33,570 nucleotides of DNA from Streptomyces regalis (GTDB lineage Bacteria > Actinomycetota > Actinomycetes > Streptomycetales > Streptomycetaceae), in contig NZ_LLZG01000005.1 in NCBI RefSeq assembly GCF_001509475.1, positions 1 through 33,570 on the forward strand. Reading direction: 5' to 3'. The notes beneath the pieces are model-generated. The model was not told the origin of the DNA and made no database searches. It was given only the letters and a program-made list of their open reading frames with translations. Within the stretch, counting starts at the first letter, position 1. Each line of letters starts with the position of its first letter. Positions 6,938 through 14,022 of this stretch are shown here, one piece after another. A program made the position numbers and the translations under genes.

Positions 6938-9631
6938 TCAGCTCCGCCCGGCGAAGTAGACCTTGGTGACCTCGCGCCTTGTCGGGGCCACATTGTCGCC
7001 TTGCTTGACCGCCGCTTCGGCCTCCGCTGTGTCCACCACCTGGACCGTCCACCTGGGGGTTGACTTGTCGAGGAGCGGTGTGTGCGAGCCTTCGACGACA
7101 TAGATCTCGTCTCGTGCAGTCCCAGCGCCGCCGGTGACGCTGGGGTCACAGTCGTAGGCAATCACCAGGTTGTTGGGGAGCGAGAATCGCGCGTAGTGCC
7201 TGAAGGCACATCGCGTGCCATCGGCGAGTTCCATTCCCCAGGGCTGGGGATCGGCCACAGGATTCGTGGCTGGAACCCCCTCGTCCCAGGTGCGCCGGCG
7301 GAACGTCTTCGCCCAAGGAGAGATACCGCACAGCATCGTCACGCGGTCGCTCTTGACCCAGCACACGACAGACGGATCAATGAAATCTTCGCACCAGACG
7401 ATGTCCGTGTCCGTCGCAGTGGGAGATGTCTTGCAGTCGCCCAAATCAGGGGAGTCGTTGCTGTCAGCCCTGACCGTGTAACTCGGCAACAGTTCTCCTG
7501 AAGCGTTCACCGGCACGACCGTGAACTCCTCGGTTCGGACGACGGGTCGGGGAGACCCTGTCGCCTCGGCACAGTCCTGCCTGGCCGCCTTGTCGGCCGG
7601 GCTGGTGGTACTGATGCACACGGTCGTCGGCTTGTCGGCCTGCACCGTGCAGGACTTCGCCTCGGCGCCCTCCTCGCACCCCCAGTACAGGATTTCGACC
7701 CCGTCCGGCAGCGGTACGGCGGGCTTGACCTGGACCGGCCCCTTTGTACCCTTCTTGGAGGTGACGACGGTCGTGCAGTCGGTCCCGCCCGCTTTGATCA
7801 GGCAGTCGTCCTTCGGCTCCCCGGGCATGGTCACCTCGGCGACGCTGGTGGAGACGGTCACGCTCGTCGGCACCGTGTCCGGGGCGGTGGCCTGCTGCCC
7901 GAGTACCACCCCGGTGGCGGTGACGGCCGCCAGGCTGCCCCCGATGATCAGCTTCGCGGTCAGACCCATGCCCTTGGCGCCGACTGCGACTGTTCCAGGA
8001 TCCACGGGCGGCGCCGAGGCCAGGCCGCCAGACGGGTCCGGGATCGCATCCGGGCCGGGACCGGACGCGGTACCCGCGTCCTGAGCGGCGGATGAGGCCC
8101 CGTCCTGGCCTGCGGACGAGACCTCGGACGGTTCGGTGGAAGTCGAAGGGTCGGTGGAACCGGCGCCGTCCTGCGTGCCGGGCTGTGAGGGTGAGGTGGC
8201 ATCGGGGCCGCACAGTTCGCCCGCATCCTCCGCCGCACCGGCATGGTCGCTGTCGCCGAGCCGCTGCCATATCCCCGCCGCAGTGGCGAACGCGGCGGCG
8301 GCCGCCAGCCTCTTGCCGGTGACCAGATGGCGGATGCCGTCCTCGTGCGTGAGGTAGGCGAGGATGCCGTCCTCCCGGGCGCGTTCGGCAGCTGCTCTGC
8401 CGTGCTCCAGGATGCGACCCCATACGCCCAACCGAAGCGAGCAGGCGAGCGCAGGCGCGGCCGCCCGCGCCAGCCGGGCACCCTCCGCTGCGGCCCCCGC
8501 ACCCGCCGCGGCCTCGATCACACCGGAGATCAGCGCGCCGTCGCCGGCCACCTCGGCTGGGGGACGGCCACCGACGTCCACCCAGGACCGGAGACGAACA
8601 CACAGCCCGGCAAGCTCCGACCGGTCCGGCCGAAGCTGGAGAGGCAAGGCCTCCGCCGCTCCCGTGGCGATCCGGTAACCGCTCATGGTGGGAACGGCGA
8701 GGCCGGTGGCGACCAGCCGCTCACACACTTCACCCACGACGGCGGCACCCGGCACCAGTTCGGTCAGCAGGCCGGTGCTGACACCGCCGGCCCCTGCCAC
8801 GCCGAGCAGCATGACGACCTCGCGATCCGCGCCCGCCAGTCCGGTGAGCAGGTTCGGCAGCAGATCCGCCAACTCGGCGGGGGTCCGCAGGCGGTTCTCG
8901 GCCACTGCGCGCAGCAGCTGACTTGGCGAGCCCTCCGCCGCCCGCAACAGTGCCTCGGCGACCGGCTGCTCACCTGGCTGCAGGGGGCGGCCGAACTGCT
9001 GGGCCAGCAGGGCGAGTGCGGCGTCCTGGCGGAGCCCGCGCAATGCCAGGGTCCTGCCTTCTCCCCACAGGCTCCGCTCGGTGGCCGAGTACAGCACCCG
9101 ACCCTCCCTGACCGTGTCCAGCACCGTGTTGAGCAGGTGCGAGTCGCACGTCAGGTCATCGAGCAGCAAGCACACCCGGACATCGGCCATCAGCCGCCGC
9201 AGTTCGGTCGGGCTCGGACGGTACCCGGGGGCGTCGTAGCAGGCCTCGAAGGCGTCCTGCAAGACGTCTCCGACGTCACGGCCTGCGGCGTCCAAGAACA
9301 CGACGCCGTCCCAACGACCGCTCAGCGCGTGGGCGGCCATGCGCAGCAGCGTGCTCTTCCCCATCCCCGACTGGCCATGGACCTGCACCGGCCCGTCGGC
9401 GCCCAAGGCGTCTGTGATGGCCGCCAGTTCCTCTTCACGTCCCACGGCCCTACGCATGCGACGCGGCAGAAGTTCCACCTCGGTACGTCGCGTGCAGGCC
9501 GGTCGCTGCCCGGGGTTGACGATGGTGACGACCGACCGCTCGGCCGACACCACGATGTTGTGGTCGCCCACGACAACCTGGCCACGGACGTCCCCGCTGA
9601 CCCGTACCTGAACGCCGGAGTCCTCCATCAC
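6938..9631 (-). CDS. Membrane-spanning STAND ATPase with N-terminal RHIM-like motif
   Basis: 897 aa counted from GTG at 9631; ATG at 9628 is equally likely. Residues 8-30 hold a RHIM-like motif (core GQVVVGDHN). Next comes a P-loop domain resembling NB-ARC/STAND: VGREEE at 63-68, Walker A GQSGMGKST at 86-94, Walker B VCLLLDDL at 153-160, an AEGSPSQLL segment at 232-240, then a winged-helix-like segment (ADREVVMLLGVAG). Residues about 475-550 are a Ser/Pro/Asp/Gly-rich linker, 560-579 a predicted membrane span, and 580-897 a domain with 12 cysteines. The likely topology is ATPase inside, C-terminus outside. It overlaps the 153-aa gene upstream, which carries the same motif. By analogy with NLR-type proteins, nucleotide-driven assembly may seed amyloid-like signalling. 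The exact function is unknown; no C-terminal repeat sensor is visible. Confidence 0.8.
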   Translation of the reverse strand: MMEDSGVQVRVSGDVRGQVVVGDHNIVVSAERSVVTIVNPGQRPACTRRTEVELLPRRMRRAVGREEELAAITDALGADGPVQVHGQSGMGKSTLLRMAAHALSGRWDGVVFLDAAGRDVGDVLQDAFEACYDAPGYRPSPTELRRLMADVRVCLLLDDLTCDSHLLNTVLDTVREGRVLYSATERSLWGEGRTLALRGLRQDAALALLAQQFGRPLQPGEQPVAEALLRAAEGSPSQLLRAVAENRLRTPAELADLLPNLLTGLAGADREVVMLLGVAGAGGVSTGLLTELVPGAAVVGEVCERLVATGLAVPTMSGYRIATGAAEALPLQLRPDRSELAGLCVRLRSWVDVGGRPPAEVAGDGALISGVIEAAAGAGAAAEGARLARAAAPALACSLRLGVWGRILEHGRAAAERAREDGILAYLTHEDGIRHLVTGKRLAAAAAFATAAGIWQRLGDSDHAGAAEDAGELCGPDATSPSQPGTQDGAGSTDPSTSTEPSEVSSAGQDGASSAAQDAGTASGPGPDAIPDPSGGLASAPPVDPGTVAVGAKGMGLTAKLIIGGSLAAVTATGVVLGQQATAPDTVPTSVTVSTSVAEVTMPGEPKDDCLIKAGGTDCTTVVTSKKGTKGPVQVKPAVPLPDGVEILYWGCEEGAEAKSCTVQADKPTTVCISTTSPADKAARQDCAEATGSPRPVVRTEEFTVVPVNASGELLPSYTVRADSNDSPDLGDCKTSPTATDTDIVWCEDFIDPSVVCWVKSDRVTMLCGISPWAKTFRRRTWDEGVPATNPVADPQPWGMELADGTRCAFRHYARFSLPNNLVIAYDCDPSVTGGAGTARDEIYVVEGSHTPLLDKSTPRWTVQVVDTAEAEAAVKQGDNVAPTRREVTKVYFAGRS
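9542..9610 (-). other. RHIM-like amyloid signalling motif in the STAND protein
   Basis: Encodes residues 8-30 of the ATPase. The core GQVVVGDHN has the small-hydrophobic-V-G-x-x-N pattern of RHIM (human RIPK3 has VQVGDNN, RIPK1 IQIGAYN, from memory). It is flanked by short beta-prone stretches. Confidence 0.6.
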
Positions 9632-10089
9632 CGGTCCGAAGCCGGGCTTTCGGGGCGGTGGGTGCCGAAGTGCCGGTCGTACTCCAGGGCCAGCTGGTCA
9701 CCGGCCTGCTGCACCAGCTGCCCGACCACAGGGTCGGCGATCAGGGCGGTCACCGTGCCGGCCAGCGCGGGCAGCGTTCTGAGGAACCAGTTACGCACAT
9801 AGACCATGACCGAGACGTCCGGTTCCGCCGAGGTGACGGCCTCCTCCAGCTCATCCAGCCGTTCTTCCGCACTGCGGTTCACCTCGCCCAGCTCTGCGAC
9901 GGCCGACCGCAGCCGTATGAACTGCGCGTGCAGCTCGGCGAGTTGCGCTTCAGTGACAGGAGTCGGCGCCGCCCGCACCCCTTCGTTGTAGGTCACCGTG
10001 TTGTACGAGCCCACCACGAGCTGACCCGACACATCGTTCACGTGAACCTCGTAGCGGCCGCCTTCAGCAGCCGACGGTCCATCGGTCAT
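9628..10089 (-). CDS. Small protein with RHIM-like motif and coiled coil
   Basis: 153 aa, unknown family. Residues 14-35 carry a motif (core SGQLVVGSYN) that aligns with the one in the neighbouring STAND protein. Residues about 45-85 look like a coiled coil with repeated Leu, Glu and Ala (AQLAELHAQFIRL, ERLDELEEAV). Residues 94-135 are largely hydrophobic helix (VYVRNWFLRTLPALAGTVTA) and may touch or enter a membrane. GGGGGA upstream supports the ATG at 10089. Its TGA overlaps the start of the STAND gene (GTGATG), so translation is probably coupled. It could be the partner or executor that receives an amyloid-type signal. In described bacterial pairs the effector motif is usually C-terminal, whereas here it is N-terminal, so the role is a guess. 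Confidence 0.75.
   Translation of the reverse strand: MTDGPSAAEGGRYEVHVNDVSGQLVVGSYNTVTYNEGVRAAPTPVTEAQLAELHAQFIRLRSAVAELGEVNRSAEERLDELEEAVTSAEPDVSVMVYVRNWFLRTLPALAGTVTALIADPVVGQLVQQAGDQLALEYDRHFGTHRPESPASDR
9985..10050 (-). other. RHIM-like amyloid signalling motif in the small protein
   Basis: Encodes residues 14-35. NDVSGQLVVGSYNTVTYNE lines up with SGDVRGQVVVGDHNIVVSA of the downstream STAND protein: D-V-x-G-Q-x-V-V-G-x-x-N-x-V is identical in both. The rest of the two proteins shows no resemblance I can see. Confidence 0.6.
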
Positions 10090-10297
10090 CGGTCCCCCGC
10101 CTCTCCATCACCGACTCACGCGCCTGTCACATCAGCCAGGTTCAGGGCAGACACACTGCACAGGCCGGCGCGGCCCCGCCCGTTCCGCGCAGCCCCTTTC
10201 ACCCATGTGGGTGACAGCTCGCTGCTTGGATGCACAGGTAGAGGGGATTCCACGCGGGGTTGGCTGGGAAACGCTGGACGACCGCCCGACGGTCCCG

Positions 10298-10305
10298 CTT
10301 GCAAG
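10298..10305. promoter_or_regulatory. MalR operator half-site pair, CTTGCAAG
   Basis: The perfect 8-base palindrome CTTGCAAG is followed by TTCTTTCG, which resembles the degenerate copies before malE. It is 119 bases upstream of the amylase start, suggesting control by MalR. Confidence 0.55.
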
Positions 10306-10326
10306 TTCTTTCGTTGAATTTCACAC

Positions 10327-10354
10327 GGCCCGCTGCCCTTTTGGGCGGCGGGCC
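10327..10354 (+). terminator. 12-bp hairpin upstream of the amylase gene
   Basis: GGCCCGCTGCCC and GGGCGGCGGGCC pair over 12 bp, including one G-U, around a TTTT loop, and TTTAAC follows. It looks like an intrinsic terminator, but it lies between two amylase operator candidates. It might attenuate an upstream transcript or shield the amylase promoter from read-through. Confidence 0.6.
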
Positions 10355-10380
10355 TTTAACATCTGGCCACCGCAAGGTTT

Positions 10381-10400
10381 CTGAAAGATTGCAGCAAGAG
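10381..10400. promoter_or_regulatory. MalR operator candidate before amylase
   Basis: CTGAAAGATTGCAGCAAGAG contains TTGCAG and CAAG half sites and begins with CTGAAAG, which also occurs before the pullulanase gene at 14461 and, inverted (CTTTCAG), before malE at 1576. It ends 23 bases from the amylase start, a position suited to repression. Confidence 0.6.
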
Positions 10401-10423
10401 CCTTCAACGGAGAAGGACCCCAC

Positions 10424-11800
10424 ATGGCCAGCAGCAGAACCCTCGCGAGCGCGCTCGCACTCGCCGCGGCGGCAACGGTCGCCGCCCCCGTCACCGCCCA
10501 CGCCTCCCCACCCGGCACCAAGGACGTCACCGCCGTGATGTTCGAGTGGAACTTCGCCTCGGTCGCCAAGGAGTGCACCAACACCCTCGGCCCCGCCGGC
10601 TACGGATACGTCCAGGTCTCCCCGCCCGCCGAGCACATACAGGGCGCGCAGTGGTGGACGTCGTACCAGCCGGTGAGCTACAAGATCGCCGGCCGCCTCG
10701 GCGACCGTACAGCCTTCCAGAACATGGTGAACACCTGCCACGCGGCGGGCGTCAAGGTCGTCGTCGACACGGTCATCAACCACATGTCGGCCGGAAGCGG
10801 CACCGGCATCGGCGGCTCGTCGTACACGAAGTACAACTACCCCGGCCTGTACTCGTCGTTCGACTTCGACGACTGCACCAGCCAGATCAGCAACTACCAG
10901 GACCGCTGGAACGTCCAGCACTGCGAGCTGGTGGGCCTCGCCGATCTGGACACGGGGGAGTCCTACGTCCGCGGGGCCATCGCCGGCTACCTGAACGACC
11001 TGCTCTCGCTCGGCGTCGACGGCTTCCGCATCGACGCGGCCAAGCACATGGACGCCGCTGATCTCGCCAACATCAAGTCACGGCTCACGAACACCTCCGT
11101 GTACTGGAAGCAGGAGGTCATCTACGGGAGCGGCGAGGCCGTCCAGCCCACCGAGTACACGGGCAACGGGGACGTGCAGGAGTTCCGGTACGCCTATGAC
11201 CTCAAGCGCGTCTTCAACAGCGAGAACCTCGCCCACCTGAAGAACTACGGCGAGGGCTGGGGCTACATGAGCAGCTCCGTCGCCGGTGTCTTCGTCGACA
11301 ACCACGACACCGAGCGCAACGGCTCCACGCTCAGTTACAAGGACAACGCGAACTACACCCTGGCCAACGTCTTCATGCTGGCCTGGCCCTACGGTGCGCC
11401 CGACATCAACTCCGGCTACGAGTTCTCCGACACGGACGCCGGCCCGCCCAACGGGGGCACGGTCAACGCCTGCTGGCAGGACGGCTGGAAATGCCAGCAC
11501 AACTGGCCGGAGATCAAGTCCATGGTCGCCTTCCGCAACGCCACGCGCGGTGAGTCGGTCACCAACTGGTGGGACAACGGGGGCGACGCGATCGCGTTCG
11601 GGCGGGGCAGCAAGGGGTTCGTGGCCATCAACCACGAGTCGAGCAGCCTGAGCCGTACCTACCAGACGTCCCTCGCGGCAGGCACGTACTGCAACCTGCA
11701 GAACAACACGACCGTGACGGTGGACTCCAACGGCCAGTTCAGCGCCACGCTCGGCGCCAACACCGCCTTGGCGATTTACACCGGCAAGAGCGGCTGCTGA
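10424..11800 (+). CDS. Secreted GH13 alpha-amylase
   Basis: Extracellular alpha-amylase, 458 aa, that cuts internal alpha-1,4 bonds of starch. A signal peptide covers about residues 1-27 (cleavage after AHA). The mature enzyme opens with [20 protein letters not shown]. Catalytic residues are Asp204 in [10 protein letters not shown], Glu231 in KQEVIYG and Asp295 in FVDNHDTER; region I is VDTVINHM. After the barrel comes a C-terminal all-beta domain ending in [14 protein letters not shown]. Many Streptomyces amylases carry a C-terminal starch-binding CBM20; this one lacks it, so binding to raw starch may be weak. GGAGAAGGA precedes the ATG. It is flanked by two accessory islets that separate it from aglA and the pullulanase, and its upstream half sites suggest MalR control. 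Confidence 0.95.
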   Translation: MASSRTLASALALAAAATVAAPVTAHASPPGTKDVTAVMFEWNFASVAKECTNTLGPAGYGYVQVSPPAEHIQGAQWWTSYQPVSYKIAGRLGDRTAFQNMVNTCHAAGVKVVVDTVINHMSAGSGTGIGGSSYTKYNYPGLYSSFDFDDCTSQISNYQDRWNVQHCELVGLADLDTGESYVRGAIAGYLNDLLSLGVDGFRIDAAKHMDAADLANIKSRLTNTSVYWKQEVIYGSGEAVQPTEYTGNGDVQEFRYAYDLKRVFNSENLAHLKNYGEGWGYMSSSVAGVFVDNHDTERNGSTLSYKDNANYTLANVFMLAWPYGAPDINSGYEFSDTDAGPPNGGTVNACWQDGWKCQHNWPEIKSMVAFRNATRGESVTNWWDNGGDAIAFGRGSKGFVAINHESSSLSRTYQTSLAAGTYCNLQNNTTVTVDSNGQFSATLGANTALAIYTGKSGC

Positions 11801-11891
11801 GCGGCCCCCCACACCTCTTTCGGGCGCACCGCTCTGGCTCCGATCCGGTTCCGGGTGGCCATCGCGGGGTAGGCCGGAGCCTCTCAGAGTA

Positions 11892-11923
11892 CGAGGCCAC
11901 GGGTGGTATCTCCCGTGGCCTCG
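11892..11923 (+). terminator. Amylase terminator
   Basis: CGAGGCCACGGG and CCCGTGGCCTCG form a perfect 12-bp stem with an 8-base loop, 91 bases after the amylase stop. No long T run follows, which is common in high-GC actinomycetes. Confidence 0.7.
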
Positions 11924-11944
11924 CGCGCGCCTTGAAGTCCATCG

Positions 11945-11962
11945 CACCCCTGAACTGGGGTG
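11945..11962. terminator. Short hairpin downstream of the 52-aa gene
   Basis: CACCCC and GGGGTG pair around TGAACT, 50 bases past the stop of the minus-strand 52-aa gene at 12012. It could end that transcript. The sequence after it (TGTTGCGACGACC) has no gene and may be a remnant. Confidence 0.35.
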
Positions 11963-12011
11963 TTGCGACGACCACTAGAACGGAAGCGAGTTGGGGCAGG
12001 GTTGATGTGGG

Positions 12012-12170
12012 TCAGCCGGCGTCCCGTTCTCGAAGGAGGAGTTCGTCACCCGCCGGGAAGCGCGCCGTGCCGCCCTCCTCCCAAGTGACTACGACGGCTA
12101 ACCCGCCCATCGGACCCCGGGCGGTGGTAGCGCTCTTGACGGTGCGCCACTCACCCTCGTAGCCGATCAT
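12012..12170 (-). CDS. Small hypothetical protein, 52 aa
   Basis: Reads MIGYEGEWRTVKSATTARGP and continues with GGLAVVVTWEEGG and a charged end. It looks like a small beta-rich (SH3-like) fold of the kind often found near phage- or plasmid-derived regulators. The same frame stays open upstream to 12623, but that part is arginine-rich shadow of other genes. The start at 12170 has GAAGG nearby; the spacing is short, so the start is uncertain. It lies 41 bases after the 80-aa gene and probably shares its transcript. No function can be assigned. Confidence 0.5.
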   Translation of the reverse strand: MIGYEGEWRTVKSATTARGPMGGLAVVVTWEEGGTARFPAGDELLLRERDAG

Positions 12171-12211
12171 GTCGCCTTCGCCGATGAGGGCTGCGCACTT
12201 GGTGGGGAGGC

Positions 12212-12454
12212 CTAATCGTTGTCGTCGACGGGCCGGATGCGGTTCAAAGGGGCTTCCCACTCGATGCCACCCCCTCTCGGGCGCACGAACGCTGTTCGGT
12301 TGATGACCTTGTTGGTTTCCTTGAGGCGCTCCTCGATCACGCCTTGCAGTTCGCCCTGACACTCCGTCTCTGAGTCTTCGACGAGCGTGCCTTGCGGATA
12401 CGGCAGCTTGCCGTGGCTGAGCATCGTCGGTGGCTTCTCTTGTGTCTGTGCCAT
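12212..12454 (-). CDS. Small hypothetical protein, 80 aa
   Basis: An 80-aa protein that begins MAQTQEKPPT, with an acidic middle (EDSETECQGELQGVIEERLK) that should be helical and a basic-to-acidic tail. GGACGAGGAG precedes the ATG at 12454. It is divergent from the XRE regulator gene across 155 bases that carry repeated CTTGCAC boxes, so the regulator may control it. I do not recognise a family. It could be a partner or antagonist of the regulator. Confidence 0.6.
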   Translation of the reverse strand: MAQTQEKPPTMLSHGKLPYPQGTLVEDSETECQGELQGVIEERLKETNKVINRTAFVRPRGGGIEWEAPLNRIRPVDDND

Positions 12455-12517
12455 GACTCCTCGTCCCACCTGCGCATACGTGTCTCACACAAGAGAACTG
12501 CCGCCGTGTAAAGCGAA

Positions 12518-12535
12518 CTTGCACACCTCTTGCAC
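12518..12535. promoter_or_regulatory. CTTGCAC direct repeat between divergent genes
   Basis: CTTGCAC at 12518-12524 and at 12529-12535 are spaced 11 bases, one helical turn, with a degenerate inverted copy (ACACAAGAG) at 12487-12495. This fits an operator of the adjacent XRE regulator. The box also resembles the MalR half site. Confidence 0.5.
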
Positions 12536-12609
12536 AACACCAGGGCGCATGAGTGGCCGGAGTGCGACCATGGGACGTAACGGAAGTCGAGCGGGGAAGA
12601 CGCACAGGT

Positions 12610-13779
12610 ATGAGCGTGACCAAGATTCCCGGACCTGGTGCCTACGTGGCCGTCTGCCGCAAGGCGCGCGGATTCAGCCAGCTTGCCCTTGCCCGGCGAG
12701 CGGGCGTGTCGGTCTCGCTGCTCAGCAAGATCGAGGTGGGCGACCGCGCATTGACCCAGGGCATCGCCGCAGCCCTCGCCCAAGCCATGCGGATGACTCT
12801 TGATGAGCTGTTGGGCACGGCACCGGTCGAGGGTGCCGACGAGAACAGCCTTACCGCCCTCAACTACGCCATCCGGCGGTTCGACATCCCCGACGCTCCT
12901 CCGCCTCACCCCGAGGACCTGCCGCGCGAGCTGGCAGAGCTGAACGAGCATCGCTACCGGACCGAGCTGTCGGCGGTGTTGCAGAAGACCCCGGGCGTGC
13001 TGACCCGTACGACGAACTTCGCCCACGCCGCCCAGTCGCCCGACGCATGGACGCGCGTCGCCGACACGTACTCCGTCGTGTACTGGCTGGCCGCCCGGCA
13101 CCGCTGGATGCACCTCGCCGAGCTGGCTGTCATGAAGCAGAGGCTGACCGCCGAGCGGGCTAACCCGATTGCCGCCACGGTGGCCGCCCGCGACGAGGCC
13201 GGAGCCTTCCTTAATTCGGGTGACTTCGCAGGTGGGTTGGCCATCGTCGATCGTGCGGTGGTTGAGGCCGAGTCGACGTTGCGAGGGCGTGACCGCGCGT
13301 ATGGCCTGGGCATCCTGCACCTGCGTGGGCTCACGTTGGCCGGTCGGATCAAGGACAAGGCCACCGCTGCCGCCCACGTCGAGGCCGCATGGCGGGCCGC
13401 CGAGGCATTCCCCGAGGACATCGAGGACCACGGCATCCACTTCGGGCCGGAGAACACAGCCGTGCATGTCATCTCCACAGCGTCCGACATGGAGGACTAC
13501 CGAGAGTCCCTCGAAACGGCGGACGACCTGATCCGGCGTGGCCTGACGCTTCCAGCAACGCGAGTCGGACCGCTGCACATGAACATCAGCCGATCCAAGC
13601 TCGCGCTGGGCGACCGGGAAGGCGCTCTTGAATCGCTCGAAGCCGCCTGGGACGTTGCCCCCGAGATGGCCCGTGTCCATCCCACGAGCCAAGAGCTGAT
13701 GCGCGTTTTGACCTCGCTGCACCGCCGCAGCAACCCGAGGCTGACCCGCCTCGCCAAGCGCGCTGGCGTGCCCTTCTGA
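12610..13779 (+). CDS. XRE-family regulator with TPR-like C-terminal domain
   Basis: 389 aa from ATG 12610. Residues about 10-65 form a Cro/CI-type helix-turn-helix (YVAVCRKARGFSQLALARRA, then GVSVSLLSKIEVGDR). The remaining 320 residues are alpha-helical with a repeat character (AGAFLNSGDFAGGLAIVDRA, AAAHVEAAWRAAEAFPED, REGALESLEAAWDVAPEMAR), like the TPR domains of actinomycete regulators that bind peptides or small ligands. A longer frame reaches 12553, but its first 19 residues look non-native. The ribosome site (ACAGGT) is weak. The gene is divergent from two small genes and is closed by a strong hairpin. It probably controls this islet. The ligand is unknown. Confidence 0.8.
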   Translation: MSVTKIPGPGAYVAVCRKARGFSQLALARRAGVSVSLLSKIEVGDRALTQGIAAALAQAMRMTLDELLGTAPVEGADENSLTALNYAIRRFDIPDAPPPHPEDLPRELAELNEHRYRTELSAVLQKTPGVLTRTTNFAHAAQSPDAWTRVADTYSVVYWLAARHRWMHLAELAVMKQRLTAERANPIAATVAARDEAGAFLNSGDFAGGLAIVDRAVVEAESTLRGRDRAYGLGILHLRGLTLAGRIKDKATAAAHVEAAWRAAEAFPEDIEDHGIHFGPENTAVHVISTASDMEDYRESLETADDLIRRGLTLPATRVGPLHMNISRSKLALGDREGALESLEAAWDVAPEMARVHPTSQELMRVLTSLHRRSNPRLTRLAKRAGVPF

Positions 13780-13783
13780 CCGC

Positions 13784-13817
13784 GAAGCCCCGGAGTAGTC
13801 GACTCCTCCGGGGCTTC
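13784..13817 (+). terminator. Terminator after the XRE gene
   Basis: GAAGCCCCGGAG and CTCCGGGGCTTC form a 12-bp perfect stem with a 10-base loop, directly after the XRE stop and just before the stop of the convergent 65-aa gene. It is probably bidirectional. Confidence 0.8.
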
Positions 13818-13824
13818 TACGCGT

Positions 13825-14022
13825 TCAAAGCACGCCAAGCGAGGTCAGCACGACCAGGCATAGCGTCAGGGTGCCGCCGAACGTGCCGCCCCCGAAAAGG
13901 AACGCGGGCCCCTTGGGGGTGTCGCTCTTGTGGTTGATGAGGCCAGCCACGATGCCGACAATGACGGAGATCAGGGCGCAGATGATGACGATCAGCACCT
14001 TGACACCGAGAGAGAGATTCAC
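13825..14022 (-). CDS. Small two-span membrane protein, 65 aa
   Basis: Starts at GTG 14022 with GAAAGG seven bases upstream. It has two hydrophobic spans: residues about 8-28 (KVLIVIICALISVIVGIVAG) and 45-65 (GGTFGGTLTLCLVVLTSLGV). A short charged turn (NHKSDTPKGP) joins them. A longer frame reaches 14202, but its upstream part is Arg/Gln/Ser-rich and lacks a good start. It converges with the XRE gene. Small two-span proteins in such islets may be membrane effectors or holin-like, but nothing here proves it. Confidence 0.6.
   Translation of the reverse strand: MNLSLGVKVLIVIICALISVIVGIVAGLINHKSDTPKGPAFLFGGGTFGGTLTLCLVVLTSLGVL

Larger units (their letters stand above)
10090..10423. other. Divergent control region, 153-aa gene and amylase
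   Basis: This 334-base gap between divergent genes holds MalR-type half sites at 10298-10305 and 10381-10400, a strong hairpin at 10327-10354, and an AT-richer patch (CTTTCGTTGAATTT) where an amylase promoter could lie. The half nearest the 153-aa gene shows no clear signal to me. Confidence 0.5.

Noticed and set aside
12171..12623. N-terminal extension of the 52-aa frame
   Set aside because: It is Arg/His/Ser-rich and overlaps the 80-aa gene and the divergent promoter in another frame, so it is not coding.
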